Part shown: piece after piece, positions 14,464 to 21,687 of the stretch
Layout: every line of letters starts with the position of its first letter
Numbering within the stretch: the first letter of the stretch is position 1
Assembly (NCBI GenBank): GCA_024743015.1
Contig: JANSXJ010000010.1
Location: 1-22,190 of the forward strand
Length of the DNA stretch: 22,190 nucleotides
Source of the DNA: Hyphomonas sp.
GTDB lineage: Bacteria; Pseudomonadota; Alphaproteobacteria; Caulobacterales; Hyphomonadaceae
Direction of reading: 5' to 3'
Program-made: the position numbers and the translations under genes
The notes under the pieces: generated by a model
What the model saw: only the letters and a program-made list of their open reading frames with translations
The model's database searches: none
Told to the model about the DNA's origin: nothing

Positions 14464-16270
14464 GCCAGCCAAGGAACGCAACAGGCGGTCTCTGGCCCGA
14501 TTATTGGGCAAACATTTCTGGCCGCATCGAAACTGGTTCATCGCCGGAACCCTGTTTGCTGTTCTGACCTCGATATGCGCGGTCGGATATGGCGCCGTGC
14601 TGGGATATGTCGGCAATTCCATCCAGTGTCAGATTGAAGGCGGCACCGGAGACGCCTGCGATTCCGTCCAGAATATCGCGCAAAGCGTTGGCCTGACCGC
14701 CTCAAGCGGTTGGATCTGGTTCGGCATTTACGCCATCATCGCGCTGACGGCCGTACGCGCCATTTCCATGTACGCGATGAACATGTTGAACAATACCGGC
14801 GTGCAACGCGGGCTGGTTTCCATCCAAAGCGTTCAGTTCGACGCACTGACGGACGGTGACTATGCGCGCGTGGCGGGGGATAATTCGGGCGGCTTCGTCT
14901 CGCGTTTTATCAATGACGTGAACGCGATCCGCGATGCGGCCCTTCGGTTTGCCAACAATTTCACCAAAAGCCTTGTGACGATTATCGGCGTGCTGGTCGT
15001 GCTGTTGATTGTCGACTGGCAGCTGGCGGTTATCATCCTGGTCGTCTACCCGCTCGCGCTCGGACCGGTCATCGCGCTTGGCAACTCCATTCGCGCGCGC
15101 TCCAAAAAGGCACAGCATCAGATCGGCGAAGTCACCGCCCTCGTATCAGAGGGCCTGCAATCGGCCCGCGTCGTCAAAGCATATGGGTTGGAGGATTACC
15201 AGAAAGAGCGTGGGAAGACCGGTTTTGCCGAGCGCTCTCGACTTTTTCTACGCGTGCTGTCTCAACGCGCCGCTGTCGATCCCGTCCTCGAAGTCGTTGG
15301 CGGGATCGCAATCGCGGCTCTGTTGGGATTTGTGTCCTTCCGCATCGCAGCAGGCACCAACACATTGGGTGATTTACTTGCAATCATTGCATTGATCGGT
15401 GTCGCGTCACCAGAAGTACGTGCACTCGGATCTATCACCGCGGTTGCACAAGAAGGCGCCGCTGCAGCGGATCGGGTCTATGAAATCATAGACGCTCCCG
15501 CCGGCGTAACGGACAAGCCAGACGCCAGGAAAATCACCAGCGCAACCGGTAAGATTGCGTTTGAGGATGTACATTTCTCATATCCAGACGGCACCGAAGC
15601 CCTCAAAGGCTTGAGCTTTTCCACCCGGCCCGGAGAAACCGTTGCCATTGTTGGACCAAGCGGCGCAGGAAAATCGACAATCTTCAACTTGATCCTGAGG
15701 CTTTACGACGCGACTGCGGGCGCCGTGAAGGTTGAGGGGGTCGATGTCCGCAATCTGGACTCAAATTCTCTTCGAGGTGCAACGGCACTCGTTTCCCAGG
15801 ACACTGCTTTGTTTGACGATACGATCGGTTCGAACATCGCTCTCGGACGCTTAGGCGCCGATGAATCTGAGATTGAGGCCGCAGCGAATGCTGCAAATGC
15901 GCACGATTTCATCTTGGAGCTTCCCGATGGCTACGCCTCGCAAGCAGGAGAGATGGGTCGCAACCTGTCCGGCGGTCAAAGGCAACGCGTGGCGCTGGCC
16001 CGCGCTATCCTGCGAGACGCGCCGATCCTGATGCTGGATGAAGCGACGTCCGCCCTCGATGCGGAAAGTGAGGCGAAGGTCCAAGCGGCGCTCGCTGAAT
16101 TTGCCGCTAACCGAACAACTCTGATCATCGCTCATCGCCTGTCGACGGTCCGGGCGGCCGATCGGATCATCGTCGTGGACGATGGCCGCATCGTTGAAAC
16201 GGGGTCGCATGATGAACTGATGGAGCGAAACGGCGTTTACCGGAAACTGGTAGAGCTGCAGCTCAGTTAA
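14444..16270 (+). CDS. MsbA-like ABC exporter (fused permease and ATPase)
   Basis: This is a 608-aa half-size ABC exporter in the inner membrane, acting as a homodimer. The N-terminal membrane domain has about six helices (near 30-55, 95-115, two in 175-215, two in 285-325). The ATPase domain begins about 370. Walker A is GPSGAGKST (about 404-412), the signature LSGGQRQR is from about 508, Walker B is ILMLDEATSALD (about 527-538), and the H-loop His is at 564. The overall form suits lipid A/phospholipid flippases (MsbA) or related drug exporters; lipid export is inferred from its coupling to the phosphatase/DUF4170 gene. It starts with GTG at 14444, overlapping the upstream stop, and ends 4 bp into the convergent DsbA-family gene. 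Confidence 0.93.
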   Translation: MTIITSEPAKERNRRSLARLLGKHFWPHRNWFIAGTLFAVLTSICAVGYGAVLGYVGNSIQCQIEGGTGDACDSVQNIAQSVGLTASSGWIWFGIYAIIALTAVRAISMYAMNMLNNTGVQRGLVSIQSVQFDALTDGDYARVAGDNSGGFVSRFINDVNAIRDAALRFANNFTKSLVTIIGVLVVLLIVDWQLAVIILVVYPLALGPVIALGNSIRARSKKAQHQIGEVTALVSEGLQSARVVKAYGLEDYQKERGKTGFAERSRLFLRVLSQRAAVDPVLEVVGGIAIAALLGFVSFRIAAGTNTLGDLLAIIALIGVASPEVRALGSITAVAQEGAAAADRVYEIIDAPAGVTDKPDARKITSATGKIAFEDVHFSYPDGTEALKGLSFSTRPGETVAIVGPSGAGKSTIFNLILRLYDATAGAVKVEGVDVRNLDSNSLRGATALVSQDTALFDDTIGSNIALGRLGADESEIEAAANAANAHDFILELPDGYASQAGEMGRNLSGGQRQRVALARAILRDAPILMLDEATSALDAESEAKVQAALAEFAANRTTLIIAHRLSTVRAADRIIVVDDGRIVETGSHDELMERNGVYRKLVELQLS

Positions 16271-16938
16271 GCACCCGCCAGCGGACGTTCCTGTGGAACT
16301 TGCGAGGCCGCGCTCTTGAGGAACCGTGCGAGTTTCTCAGAACTCTCGGCTCCTTGCACGGCGAGCTGTCGCATGGCGATAAACGTTGGCACGCCGGAGA
16401 CGCCCATTTGACGAAACAGGTTTTGTTCGCCTCGAACGCTATCGACATCCGCATCACTGGCGAGCAAGTCTGAGACGATATTTGCATCCAGACCTATCTC
16501 TGATGCGATTGTCACCAGGACTTCATGGTCACCAATATCGAGCCCTTTGGAGAAATAGGCTTCGAACAGCTTTTCCTTGGCTTCCATGCCGCGCGATTGT
16601 CCTTGCGCCCAGTGTACAAGGCGGTGGGCGTTGAAACTGTTGGGCCGCCAGGAGATCTTCTCGAAATCGAACGGAATGCCTTCTTCCTGACCATACTGAA
16701 TGAGTGCATCGCGCATCGAGTTCGCCCGGTCTCGGCTTTGATCCGAGCCGAAACGGGCTTTCATATAGGCTTTGTAGTCAGTACCACCGGCCGGGATGGA
16801 AGGGTCGAGCTCAAACGGGCGGAACAAGATCTCGACGTCGAGATCGGGCACCAGATCCATAGCCCCTTTCAGGCGGCGCAACCCGACCCAGCACCAGGGA
16901 CAGACCAGGTCTGATACCATCTCAATGTGTAACGTCAT
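16267..16938 (-). CDS. DsbA-family (FrnE-like) thiol oxidoreductase
   Basis: This is a 223-aa cytoplasmic DsbA-fold protein (no signal peptide) of the FrnE/2-hydroxychromene-2-carboxylate isomerase-like group. The active site is C13-P14-W15-C16, near the N-terminus as in FrnE. Other FrnE hallmarks are RPFELDP (40-46), the SFNAHRLVHWA segment (101-111) and the cis-proline loop GVSGVPTF (Pro184). Such proteins work in disulfide exchange under oxidative stress, or as glutathione-dependent isomerases when the first Cys is Ser; both cysteines are present here, favouring redox chemistry. Its ATG overlaps the DUF2237 stop as ATGA, so the two are translationally coupled. It is the last gene of the ubiA-led minus-strand operon. 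Confidence 0.92.
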   Translation of the reverse strand: MTLHIEMVSDLVCPWCWVGLRRLKGAMDLVPDLDVEILFRPFELDPSIPAGGTDYKAYMKARFGSDQSRDRANSMRDALIQYGQEEGIPFDFEKISWRPNSFNAHRLVHWAQGQSRGMEAKEKLFEAYFSKGLDIGDHEVLVTIASEIGLDANIVSDLLASDADVDSVRGEQNLFRQMGVSGVPTFIAMRQLAVQGAESSEKLARFLKSAASQVPQERPLAGA

Positions 16939-17324
16939 GGGGCAGATCCTTCCTGAGCGTGGGCTTTCAAGTGCGCCAGGTCCACAATGGAAAGCGTCTT
17001 GTAGTGTGTTGCGTTCAGATCAACAGGCGGCGCGACGCCCATCTGACGCGCCTCTTCCCAACGAGAGGCGCAAAGACACCATTTATCACCGGGCTTGAGA
17101 CCGGGAAACTGAAACTCCGGTCGGGGTGTGATCAGGTCATTCCCACGATTGAAGCTGTATTGAAGAAATTCTGCGGTGACCGTCACGCAGACGGTATGCA
17201 TCCCATGATCCATCGGCCCGGTATTGCAGCATCCATCGCGGAAAAACCCTGTCAAAGGCGAGTGACTGCAAGACGCCAGCGCGTTCCCCAGCACATTCTT
17301 TGCTGTATTGACCTCATCCATCAT
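16935..17324 (-). CDS. DUF2237 family cysteine-rich protein
   Basis: This is a small soluble protein of the DUF2237 family, function unknown. From the ATG at 17324 it has 129 residues. The core is strongly conserved: NVLGNALASC (10-19), TGFFRDGCCNTGP (25-37, Cys32-Cys33), HTVCVTVTAEFL (Cys46), RGNDLITPRPEFQFPGLKPG, and the KWCLCASRW box (Cys83, Cys85). The regular cysteines could bind a metal or do thiol chemistry; this is inference. The frame extends to 17375, but I prefer 17324 because that ATG overlaps the desaturase stop (ATGA) and leaves only family-like sequence. Its stop in turn overlaps the DsbA-family start, making a tightly coupled trio with the desaturase. Confidence 0.9.
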   Translation of the reverse strand: MMDEVNTAKNVLGNALASCSHSPLTGFFRDGCCNTGPMDHGMHTVCVTVTAEFLQYSFNRGNDLITPRPEFQFPGLKPGDKWCLCASRWEEARQMGVAPPVDLNATHYKTLSIVDLAHLKAHAQEGSAP

Positions 17325-18277
17325 GTCGCGGGAACATTTTGCGGTTTGCTGGCAGCGGATTGCAGGACGCCCCAATATCCATGCTGGACCTCCATTTGCG
17401 CCGTGATGCCTTTTTTGTCTAACAGTCTGTGCGCCTCGGCCAGGCGATAGAAGGGCAGGTGCATGAACATGTGATGCTCACAATGATAGTTTACCCAATA
17501 AGGCGCTATAAAAACGCGTTCCAGCAGGTTCGCCCGCGTGGTGCGAGCGTGTTGCATCGGATCATCATGATCCGGAACGACCGCATGCTCAGCAATATTG
17601 CGAAGTCGCGTGATCATCATATTCCACGTGGCCATGGGCAGAAGCCAGAGGACGAAAAACGCCCACCAATAGCCGAGCAGCGTCAGAATCGCTAAGATGG
17701 CGGCATTGGTAATCAGAAACGGAATTACGGCCTCTCTCGCGTTCTGAGACCGGTTTTCGGCGCCTTTTTGATTGCGAATGCCAATACCCATTGCATTCGA
17801 GAGCTGATTCACCCGCTGTTTGTAGAACGTCTGCCCGGTCAAGTCCCGAATAATCTTTCGGCGAAGCGAGGATTTGGTGATCGGGAAGGGCGCCGACAGG
17901 ATGAGATCCGGATCTTCCGGCTGCTGCGCATATTTATGATGCTGCAGGTGATACGGTCGATACGCCTTCAGGCTGCCACCAATGGGCGCGCCCGAGAGCC
18001 AGTGACCGAAAAAGTGGTTGAGCGTTTTATTCTGCGACAGACCGCCATGTGCGGCCTCGTGCATGAGAACTGCCAATCCGAGCTGTCGTGCGCCGATAAT
18101 TGGGACAGCCAGAATGATCAGCCAAGGCTGCCAGATAGCAGCCGCCATGGCGAGGCCAATCACGACCCAAGCATGAACGACCATACCGAGCCCCAAGAGA
18201 TCGGATCGACGGGACACATGCTCCCATTCTTCTCGACTAAACAGATCAAGGGGGCGGATTCGTTTCGCAGCGGCCAT
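17321..18277 (-). CDS. Membrane fatty-acid desaturase family protein
   Basis: This is an integral membrane di-iron desaturase/hydroxylase of about 318 residues. The three histidine boxes are HEAAH (73-77), HLQHH (110-114) and HCEHH (265-269), counted from the ATG at 18277. Hydrophobic stretches lie at about 30-70, 185-210 and 200-222. The spacing fits acyl-lipid desaturases, and related proteins also act on carotenoids or sphingolipids, so the substrate is open. A TTG at 18313 adds 12 residues and has AGGA 5 nt upstream, whereas the ATG at 18277 lacks a close ribosome site; the start is undecided. It follows ubiA closely and its stop overlaps the DUF2237 start. A redox partner gene is not evident nearby. 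Confidence 0.92.
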   Translation of the reverse strand: MAAAKRIRPLDLFSREEWEHVSRRSDLLGLGMVVHAWVVIGLAMAAAIWQPWLIILAVPIIGARQLGLAVLMHEAAHGGLSQNKTLNHFFGHWLSGAPIGGSLKAYRPYHLQHHKYAQQPEDPDLILSAPFPITKSSLRRKIIRDLTGQTFYKQRVNQLSNAMGIGIRNQKGAENRSQNAREAVIPFLITNAAILAILTLLGYWWAFFVLWLLPMATWNMMITRLRNIAEHAVVPDHDDPMQHARTTRANLLERVFIAPYWVNYHCEHHMFMHLPFYRLAEAHRLLDKKGITAQMEVQHGYWGVLQSAASKPQNVPAT

Positions 18278-18320
18278 TCTTGGATAATACAGCCCTTTCC
18301 TAAGGGCAGACAAGCATGTC

Positions 18321-19262
18321 CTAGAGCAATGCCGCGATTGTCAGACCAGCAAGGACGATGGCTCCGGCCCAGACATTCGATTTGAACATTGCCAGTGAGA
18401 ACGCTTCGCGGTCTTTGGACAGGGTCGACACCTGCCAGATCCCATGCGCCAAGAAAGCCAGCGCCAGAAGCGCCCCAATTCGGCCGGCCCCAGCGAAATA
18501 TGCGCCTAGAAAGATCAGAGCCGTCGCCGCCATGTGAAAGACGAAGATCCCGGTCAAGACCTTGTCCCCGAACAGTCGCGCGGTCGACTTCACGCCGACC
18601 AATTCATCGTCATCTCGGTCCTGCATCGCATATATCGTGTCATAAGCGACGGTCCAGCAAACCAGGCCGAGATAAAAGACCACAGTGGCCCCTGTAACAC
18701 TGGTTGCAGTCGCAGCCCCAACCAGCACGCCAAAATTGAACGTGAAGCCCAACCAAGCCTGAGGCCACCATGTTATACGCTTCATGTACGGGTAGGCCGC
18801 GACGAGCGGTATCGCCAGTAGCGCGACGATCTTCGCATCGAAAGGTAAAAACACCCAGACGAAAAAGCCGACCACAAGTTGCGCTGCCAAGAACGTATAG
18901 GCCTGAGACAGGGTCAGATCGCCAGCGGGGAGGGGCCTTTCGGCCGTACGGGCCACTTCCGCATCAACATCGCGATCACGAATATCGTTCCAGGTGCAAC
19001 CAGCCCCTCGCATGGCGATTGCACCGATGGCGAACAGAACGATCCACACCAGATCTATCCATGCAAATCCACCTGGAACCCGCATGAGCGCGAGACCCAT
19101 CCAGCAAGGCAGCAGCAATAGCCAGATCCCCACCGGGCGATCCCAACGTGCAAGGGCGGCATATGGGCGGCTCTCTTCGGGTAATTGGCGCAACCAGCCG
19201 GGCAGGGCACTATCTAACGGAATTCCGCGGCGCTCGTCCTCGTTGGAATCAAACTCAGTCAT
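18321..19262 (-). CDS. ubiA: 4-hydroxybenzoate polyprenyltransferase
   Basis: UbiA attaches the polyprenyl tail to 4-hydroxybenzoate in ubiquinone synthesis in the inner membrane. The product has 313 residues and about eight to nine helices. The first aspartate-rich motif is GCTWNDIRDRDVD (88-100), followed by RTAERPLPAG. The second is YDTIYAMQDRDDDELVG (207-223). Together they bind Mg2+-prenyl diphosphate and are diagnostic. WDRPVGIWLLLLPCWMGL (40-57) is the usual first helix region. The N-terminus is somewhat long and charged (MTEFDSNEDERRG). There is only a weak GAG before the ATG, and TATAGA lies 6 nt upstream, so a leaderless mRNA is likely. It heads the operon with the desaturase, DUF2237 and DsbA-family genes and is divergent from rsmE. 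Confidence 0.96.
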   Translation of the reverse strand: MTEFDSNEDERRGIPLDSALPGWLRQLPEESRPYAALARWDRPVGIWLLLLPCWMGLALMRVPGGFAWIDLVWIVLFAIGAIAMRGAGCTWNDIRDRDVDAEVARTAERPLPAGDLTLSQAYTFLAAQLVVGFFVWVFLPFDAKIVALLAIPLVAAYPYMKRITWWPQAWLGFTFNFGVLVGAATATSVTGATVVFYLGLVCWTVAYDTIYAMQDRDDDELVGVKSTARLFGDKVLTGIFVFHMAATALIFLGAYFAGAGRIGALLALAFLAHGIWQVSTLSKDREAFSLAMFKSNVWAGAIVLAGLTIAALL

Positions 19263-19268
19263 CGGGTC

Positions 19269-19297
19269 TCTATAGCGGGTTTTATTTCTCGCGCCAT
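19269..19297 (-). promoter_or_regulatory. Candidate leaderless promoter of ubiA
   Basis: On the minus strand TATAGA (19274-19269) ends 6 nt before the ubiA ATG. A 17-nt spacer separates it from ATGGCG (19297-19292), a weak -35 sharing four of six bases with TTGACG. The -10 position puts transcription initiation at or next to the start codon. Confidence 0.45.
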
Positions 19298-19300
19298 GGC

Positions 19301-19329
19301 TTAACGCGGCAATCAGAGCGGCTTATAGA
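19301..19329 (+). promoter_or_regulatory. Candidate leaderless promoter of rsmE
   Basis: TTAACG (19301-19306) and TATAGA (19324-19329) are separated by exactly 17 nt, a strong housekeeping-sigma match. The rsmE ATG at 19337 comes 7 nt after the -10 box, where transcription should begin, and no Shine-Dalgarno sequence is present. Confidence 0.55.
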
Positions 19330-19336
19330 CCGCAGA

Positions 19337-20089
19337 ATGAGCCATATTGCCCGCATCTTAGTTGAGAAGCCCCTTGCGCTGGATCACTCGATTGAGCTGC
19401 CGGAAGCGCAGAGCAAGTACTTGCTAAGGGTCATGCGCCTAACGGATGGCGCCTTGGTCCGTGTTTTCAATGGCCAAGACGGCGAGTGGGTCTGTTCTCT
19501 TTCGGTCGAAAGAAAAACCGCCGTTCTCACACCGACCAAGAACCTAAGGCGGCAAGAGAAAGGTGCAGAACTCACCCTACTATTCGCACCAATCAAGAAA
19601 GCGCGGACCGACTTTATCGTCGAAAAGGCTACCGAACTCGGTGTGTCGGACATCCGACCGATATTGACCGACTATACCCAAAGCCAACGGGTTCGAACCG
19701 ATCGAATGCGTCTTTTGGCAATCGAAGCCGCAGAGCAGACTGAGCGGATGGATCTGCCAGCGATTCACGAAGCCGCGCCCCTGAGTAAAACGCTCGCCTC
19801 ATGGGACAAAGCGACTCCGCTTATTTTTTGCGACGAGGGCGGACGATCCGCGTCCATGGCTGAACAGTCGAATCGACTCGCCGGCAAACCGGCAGGCATC
19901 TTGATCGGTCCCGAAGGCGGATTCTCTCCAAAAGAGAGGGATATGTTGCACGCTCTCGATTTCGTGATCCCCATTACGCTGGGGCCGCGCATCCTTCGCG
20001 CAGAGACAGCGGTTGTGTCCGCGCTCACCCTTTGGCAGTCGTTGTTTGGAGATTGGCAGAAGGCACCCTATCTGCCTGAAGCAGAATAA
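19337..20089 (+). CDS. rsmE: 16S rRNA (uracil-1498-N3)-methyltransferase RsmE
   Basis: RsmE methylates N3 of U1498 in 16S rRNA of the 30S subunit using S-adenosylmethionine. The product has 250 residues from the ATG at 19337. An N-terminal PUA-like domain (1-70) contains HSIELPEAQSKYLLRVMRLTDG. The SPOUT domain shows VEKATELGV (96-103), IEAAEQTERM (129-138), the SAM-binding knot ILIGPEGGFSPKE (188-200) and LGPRILRAETAVVSAL (215-230). The frame is open back to 19148, but those 63 residues lie antisense to ubiA and are unlike the family. The start lacks a ribosome site and sits 7 nt after TATAGA, so it is probably leaderless. gshA begins 19 nt after the stop. Confidence 0.95.
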   Translation: MSHIARILVEKPLALDHSIELPEAQSKYLLRVMRLTDGALVRVFNGQDGEWVCSLSVERKTAVLTPTKNLRRQEKGAELTLLFAPIKKARTDFIVEKATELGVSDIRPILTDYTQSQRVRTDRMRLLAIEAAEQTERMDLPAIHEAAPLSKTLASWDKATPLIFCDEGGRSASMAEQSNRLAGKPAGILIGPEGGFSPKERDMLHALDFVIPITLGPRILRAETAVVSALTLWQSLFGDWQKAPYLPEAE

Positions 20090-20108
20090 GTGCCGGGAGG
20101 GCAGGGGC

Positions 20109-21488
20109 GTGACAACTCCAACGACAGACATTGACGAAAATGCACCGCGAATTTCCGGCAAGACGGAACTCGTCGAATGGTTTGAAGTCGGCAGCAAACC
20201 CAAAGCCGATTGGCGTATTGGAACCGAGCACGAAAAGTTCGGGTTCACCTGGAGCGATCTGAAACCACTTCCGTATGACGGCGCCGCTTCGATCAAGGCC
20301 ATGCTCGAAGGTCTGCGCGACCGTTTCGATTGGTCACCCATCGAAGAAAACGGCTATCTGATCGGTCTGAAAAAGAACGGTGCCAGCGTGAGCCTGGAAC
20401 CTGGCGGGCAATTCGAACTGTCGGGCGCCCCGCTCGAGCATATTCACCAGACTTGTAATGAAGTGGGTCAGCACCTGAACGAAGTCCGTGAAATCGCTGA
20501 GCCTCTCGGAATCGGCTTTATTGGGCTCGGCGCAAGCCCGATCTGGTCGATGGAAGAGACGCCGATCATGCCGAAAGGGCGCTACAAGATCATGCGCGCC
20601 TATATGGAGAAAGTCGGGCGTCTTGGGCGGCAGATGATGTTCCGCACCTGCACAGTACAGAGCAATCTCGATTATGGCTCAGAAGCAGACATGGTGAAAA
20701 AATTCCGTGTCTCCCTGGCGCTGCAACCGCTGGGAACAGCCTTGTTTGCCAATTCGCCGTTTCTGGAGGGACGTCCAAACGGCTTTCTGTCCTATCGATC
20801 GCAGATCTGGACCGATACAGATCCGGATCGCACGGGAATGCTGCCTTTCGTCTTCGAAGATGGCTTCGGATTTGAGCGCTATGTCGACTATGCGCTGGAT
20901 GTGCCGATGTACTTCGTTCGACGCGGCGGCAAATATCTCGATGCTTCCGGCTTGAGCTTTCGAGATTTCATGGACGGCAAACTCCCAATCCTGCCTGGCG
21001 AAAGGCCAGCGATAGACGACTTTGAAGATCATCTTTCGACCATCTTCCCGGAAGTGCGCCTGAAGCGTTTTCTGGAAATGCGCGGCAGCGATTCCGGACC
21101 TTGGTCACGTCTCTGCGCCTTTTCGGCGTTCTGGACGGGTTTGCTCTATGACGAAAATGCTTTGGATGCCGCTTGGGATCTCGTGAAATCCTGGACTGCT
21201 GGCGACCGAGAAGCCCTGCGCCAGACCGTTCGCACAATCGGGCTCAAAGCCCCCGTTCCGGGAGGTCGCTCGTTGCAAGACCTAGGCGCGGAGGTCCTTG
21301 AGATCGCTCGCTCAGGCCTGCGATCACGCGCAAAACTCTCGGTATCCGGAGACGATGAAACGGGATTTCTTCAAGAACTGGATCGCATAATCGAAACAGG
21401 GACCACTCCTGCCGAAGAATTGCTGCGGGCCTATCATGAAGACTGGGGCCAGGATGCGCGAAAGGCCTTCAAAGAGCTGGCCTACTAG
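20109..21488 (+). CDS. gshA: Glutamate--cysteine ligase (plant/alphaproteobacterial type)
   Basis: This is the ATP-dependent ligase joining glutamate and cysteine to gamma-glutamylcysteine, the first step of glutathione synthesis in the cytoplasm. It has 459 residues, as expected for the plant-like class found in alphaproteobacteria and distinct from E. coli GshA. Landmarks are RIGTEHEKFGF near residue 35, VSLEPGGQFELSGAPLEHIHQT, GASPIWSMEETPIMPKGRYKIM, MFRTCTVQSNLDYGSEADM and the LFANSPFLEGRPNG stretch. I chose GTG at 20109: it follows GGGAGGGCAGGGG and removes 32 residues that overlap rsmE. It lies 19 nt after rsmE in one unit. No terminator is evident downstream. Confidence 0.95.
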   Translation: MTTPTTDIDENAPRISGKTELVEWFEVGSKPKADWRIGTEHEKFGFTWSDLKPLPYDGAASIKAMLEGLRDRFDWSPIEENGYLIGLKKNGASVSLEPGGQFELSGAPLEHIHQTCNEVGQHLNEVREIAEPLGIGFIGLGASPIWSMEETPIMPKGRYKIMRAYMEKVGRLGRQMMFRTCTVQSNLDYGSEADMVKKFRVSLALQPLGTALFANSPFLEGRPNGFLSYRSQIWTDTDPDRTGMLPFVFEDGFGFERYVDYALDVPMYFVRRGGKYLDASGLSFRDFMDGKLPILPGERPAIDDFEDHLSTIFPEVRLKRFLEMRGSDSGPWSRLCAFSAFWTGLLYDENALDAAWDLVKSWTAGDREALRQTVRTIGLKAPVPGGRSLQDLGAEVLEIARSGLRSRAKLSVSGDDETGFLQELDRIIETGTTPAEELLRAYHEDWGQDARKAFKELAY

Positions 21489-21548
21489 ATCGATAATTAA
21501 AACTATGGCGTAATTGCAACAACTTCCTAAGAACGTATCTGATTTGTT

Positions 21549-21562
21549 GTATTTGCAAATAC
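21549..21562. promoter_or_regulatory. Operator-like perfect palindrome
   Basis: GTATTTGCAAATAC is a 14-bp perfect palindrome without a loop, 125 nt before the TonB receptor start. It cannot form a useful RNA hairpin, so a dimeric DNA-binding protein site is the likelier reading. The factor is unknown. Confidence 0.4.
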
Positions 21563-21640
21563 TGAGACGCTCAGACAAAGACATCAACGCAAAAATCGAA
21601 AACTCATCTCCATTCGCTGCGGCTTGAGAAACCGACAGTG

Positions 21641-21672
21641 TTTTCAAAGACCGTGTGGGTCGGTCTTGCAAA
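21641..21672 (+). promoter_or_regulatory. Hairpin just upstream of the TonB receptor ribosome site
   Basis: AAGACCG (21647-21653) pairs with CGGTCTT (21661-21667) around a 7-nt loop. The stem is extended by C-G and T-A pairs across a bulge and a mismatch (TTT 21641-21643 with AAA 21670-21672). The purine-rich ribosome site GAGAGAGA follows within 10 nt. There is no U-tract, so a translational or mRNA-stability role is more likely than termination. Confidence 0.35.
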
Positions 21673-21687
21673 AATGAGAGAGAGATT

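Larger units (their letters stand above)
21489..21687. other. Intergenic leader region, gshA to TonB receptor
   Basis: This is 199 nt of AT-richer DNA without a convincing ORF or intrinsic terminator for gshA. It holds a perfect palindrome (21549-21562), a small CTGAG-ACG-CTCAG hairpin directly after it (21562-21574), and a larger hairpin just upstream of the receptor's ribosome site (21641-21672). No promoter pair is clear enough to call. Confidence 0.6.

Noticed and set aside
19148..19336. 63-residue N-terminal extension of rsmE
   Set aside because: It lies antisense to the 5' end of ubiA and upstream of the predicted promoter, and is unlike RsmE N-termini.
20071..20085. TCTGC-CTGAA-GCAGA dyad at the rsmE stop as a fourth copy of the palindromic repeat
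   Set aside because: It has only 5-bp arms, lacks the CCTGCCTNNNCAGG core and encodes ordinary rsmE codons; chance is adequate.
16267..21488. Glutathione/thiol gene cluster as a new redox system
   Set aside because: gshA, the GST, the DsbA-family gene and DUF2237 lie in different, sometimes opposed transcription units; only the DUF2237-DsbA link is supported by gene structure.
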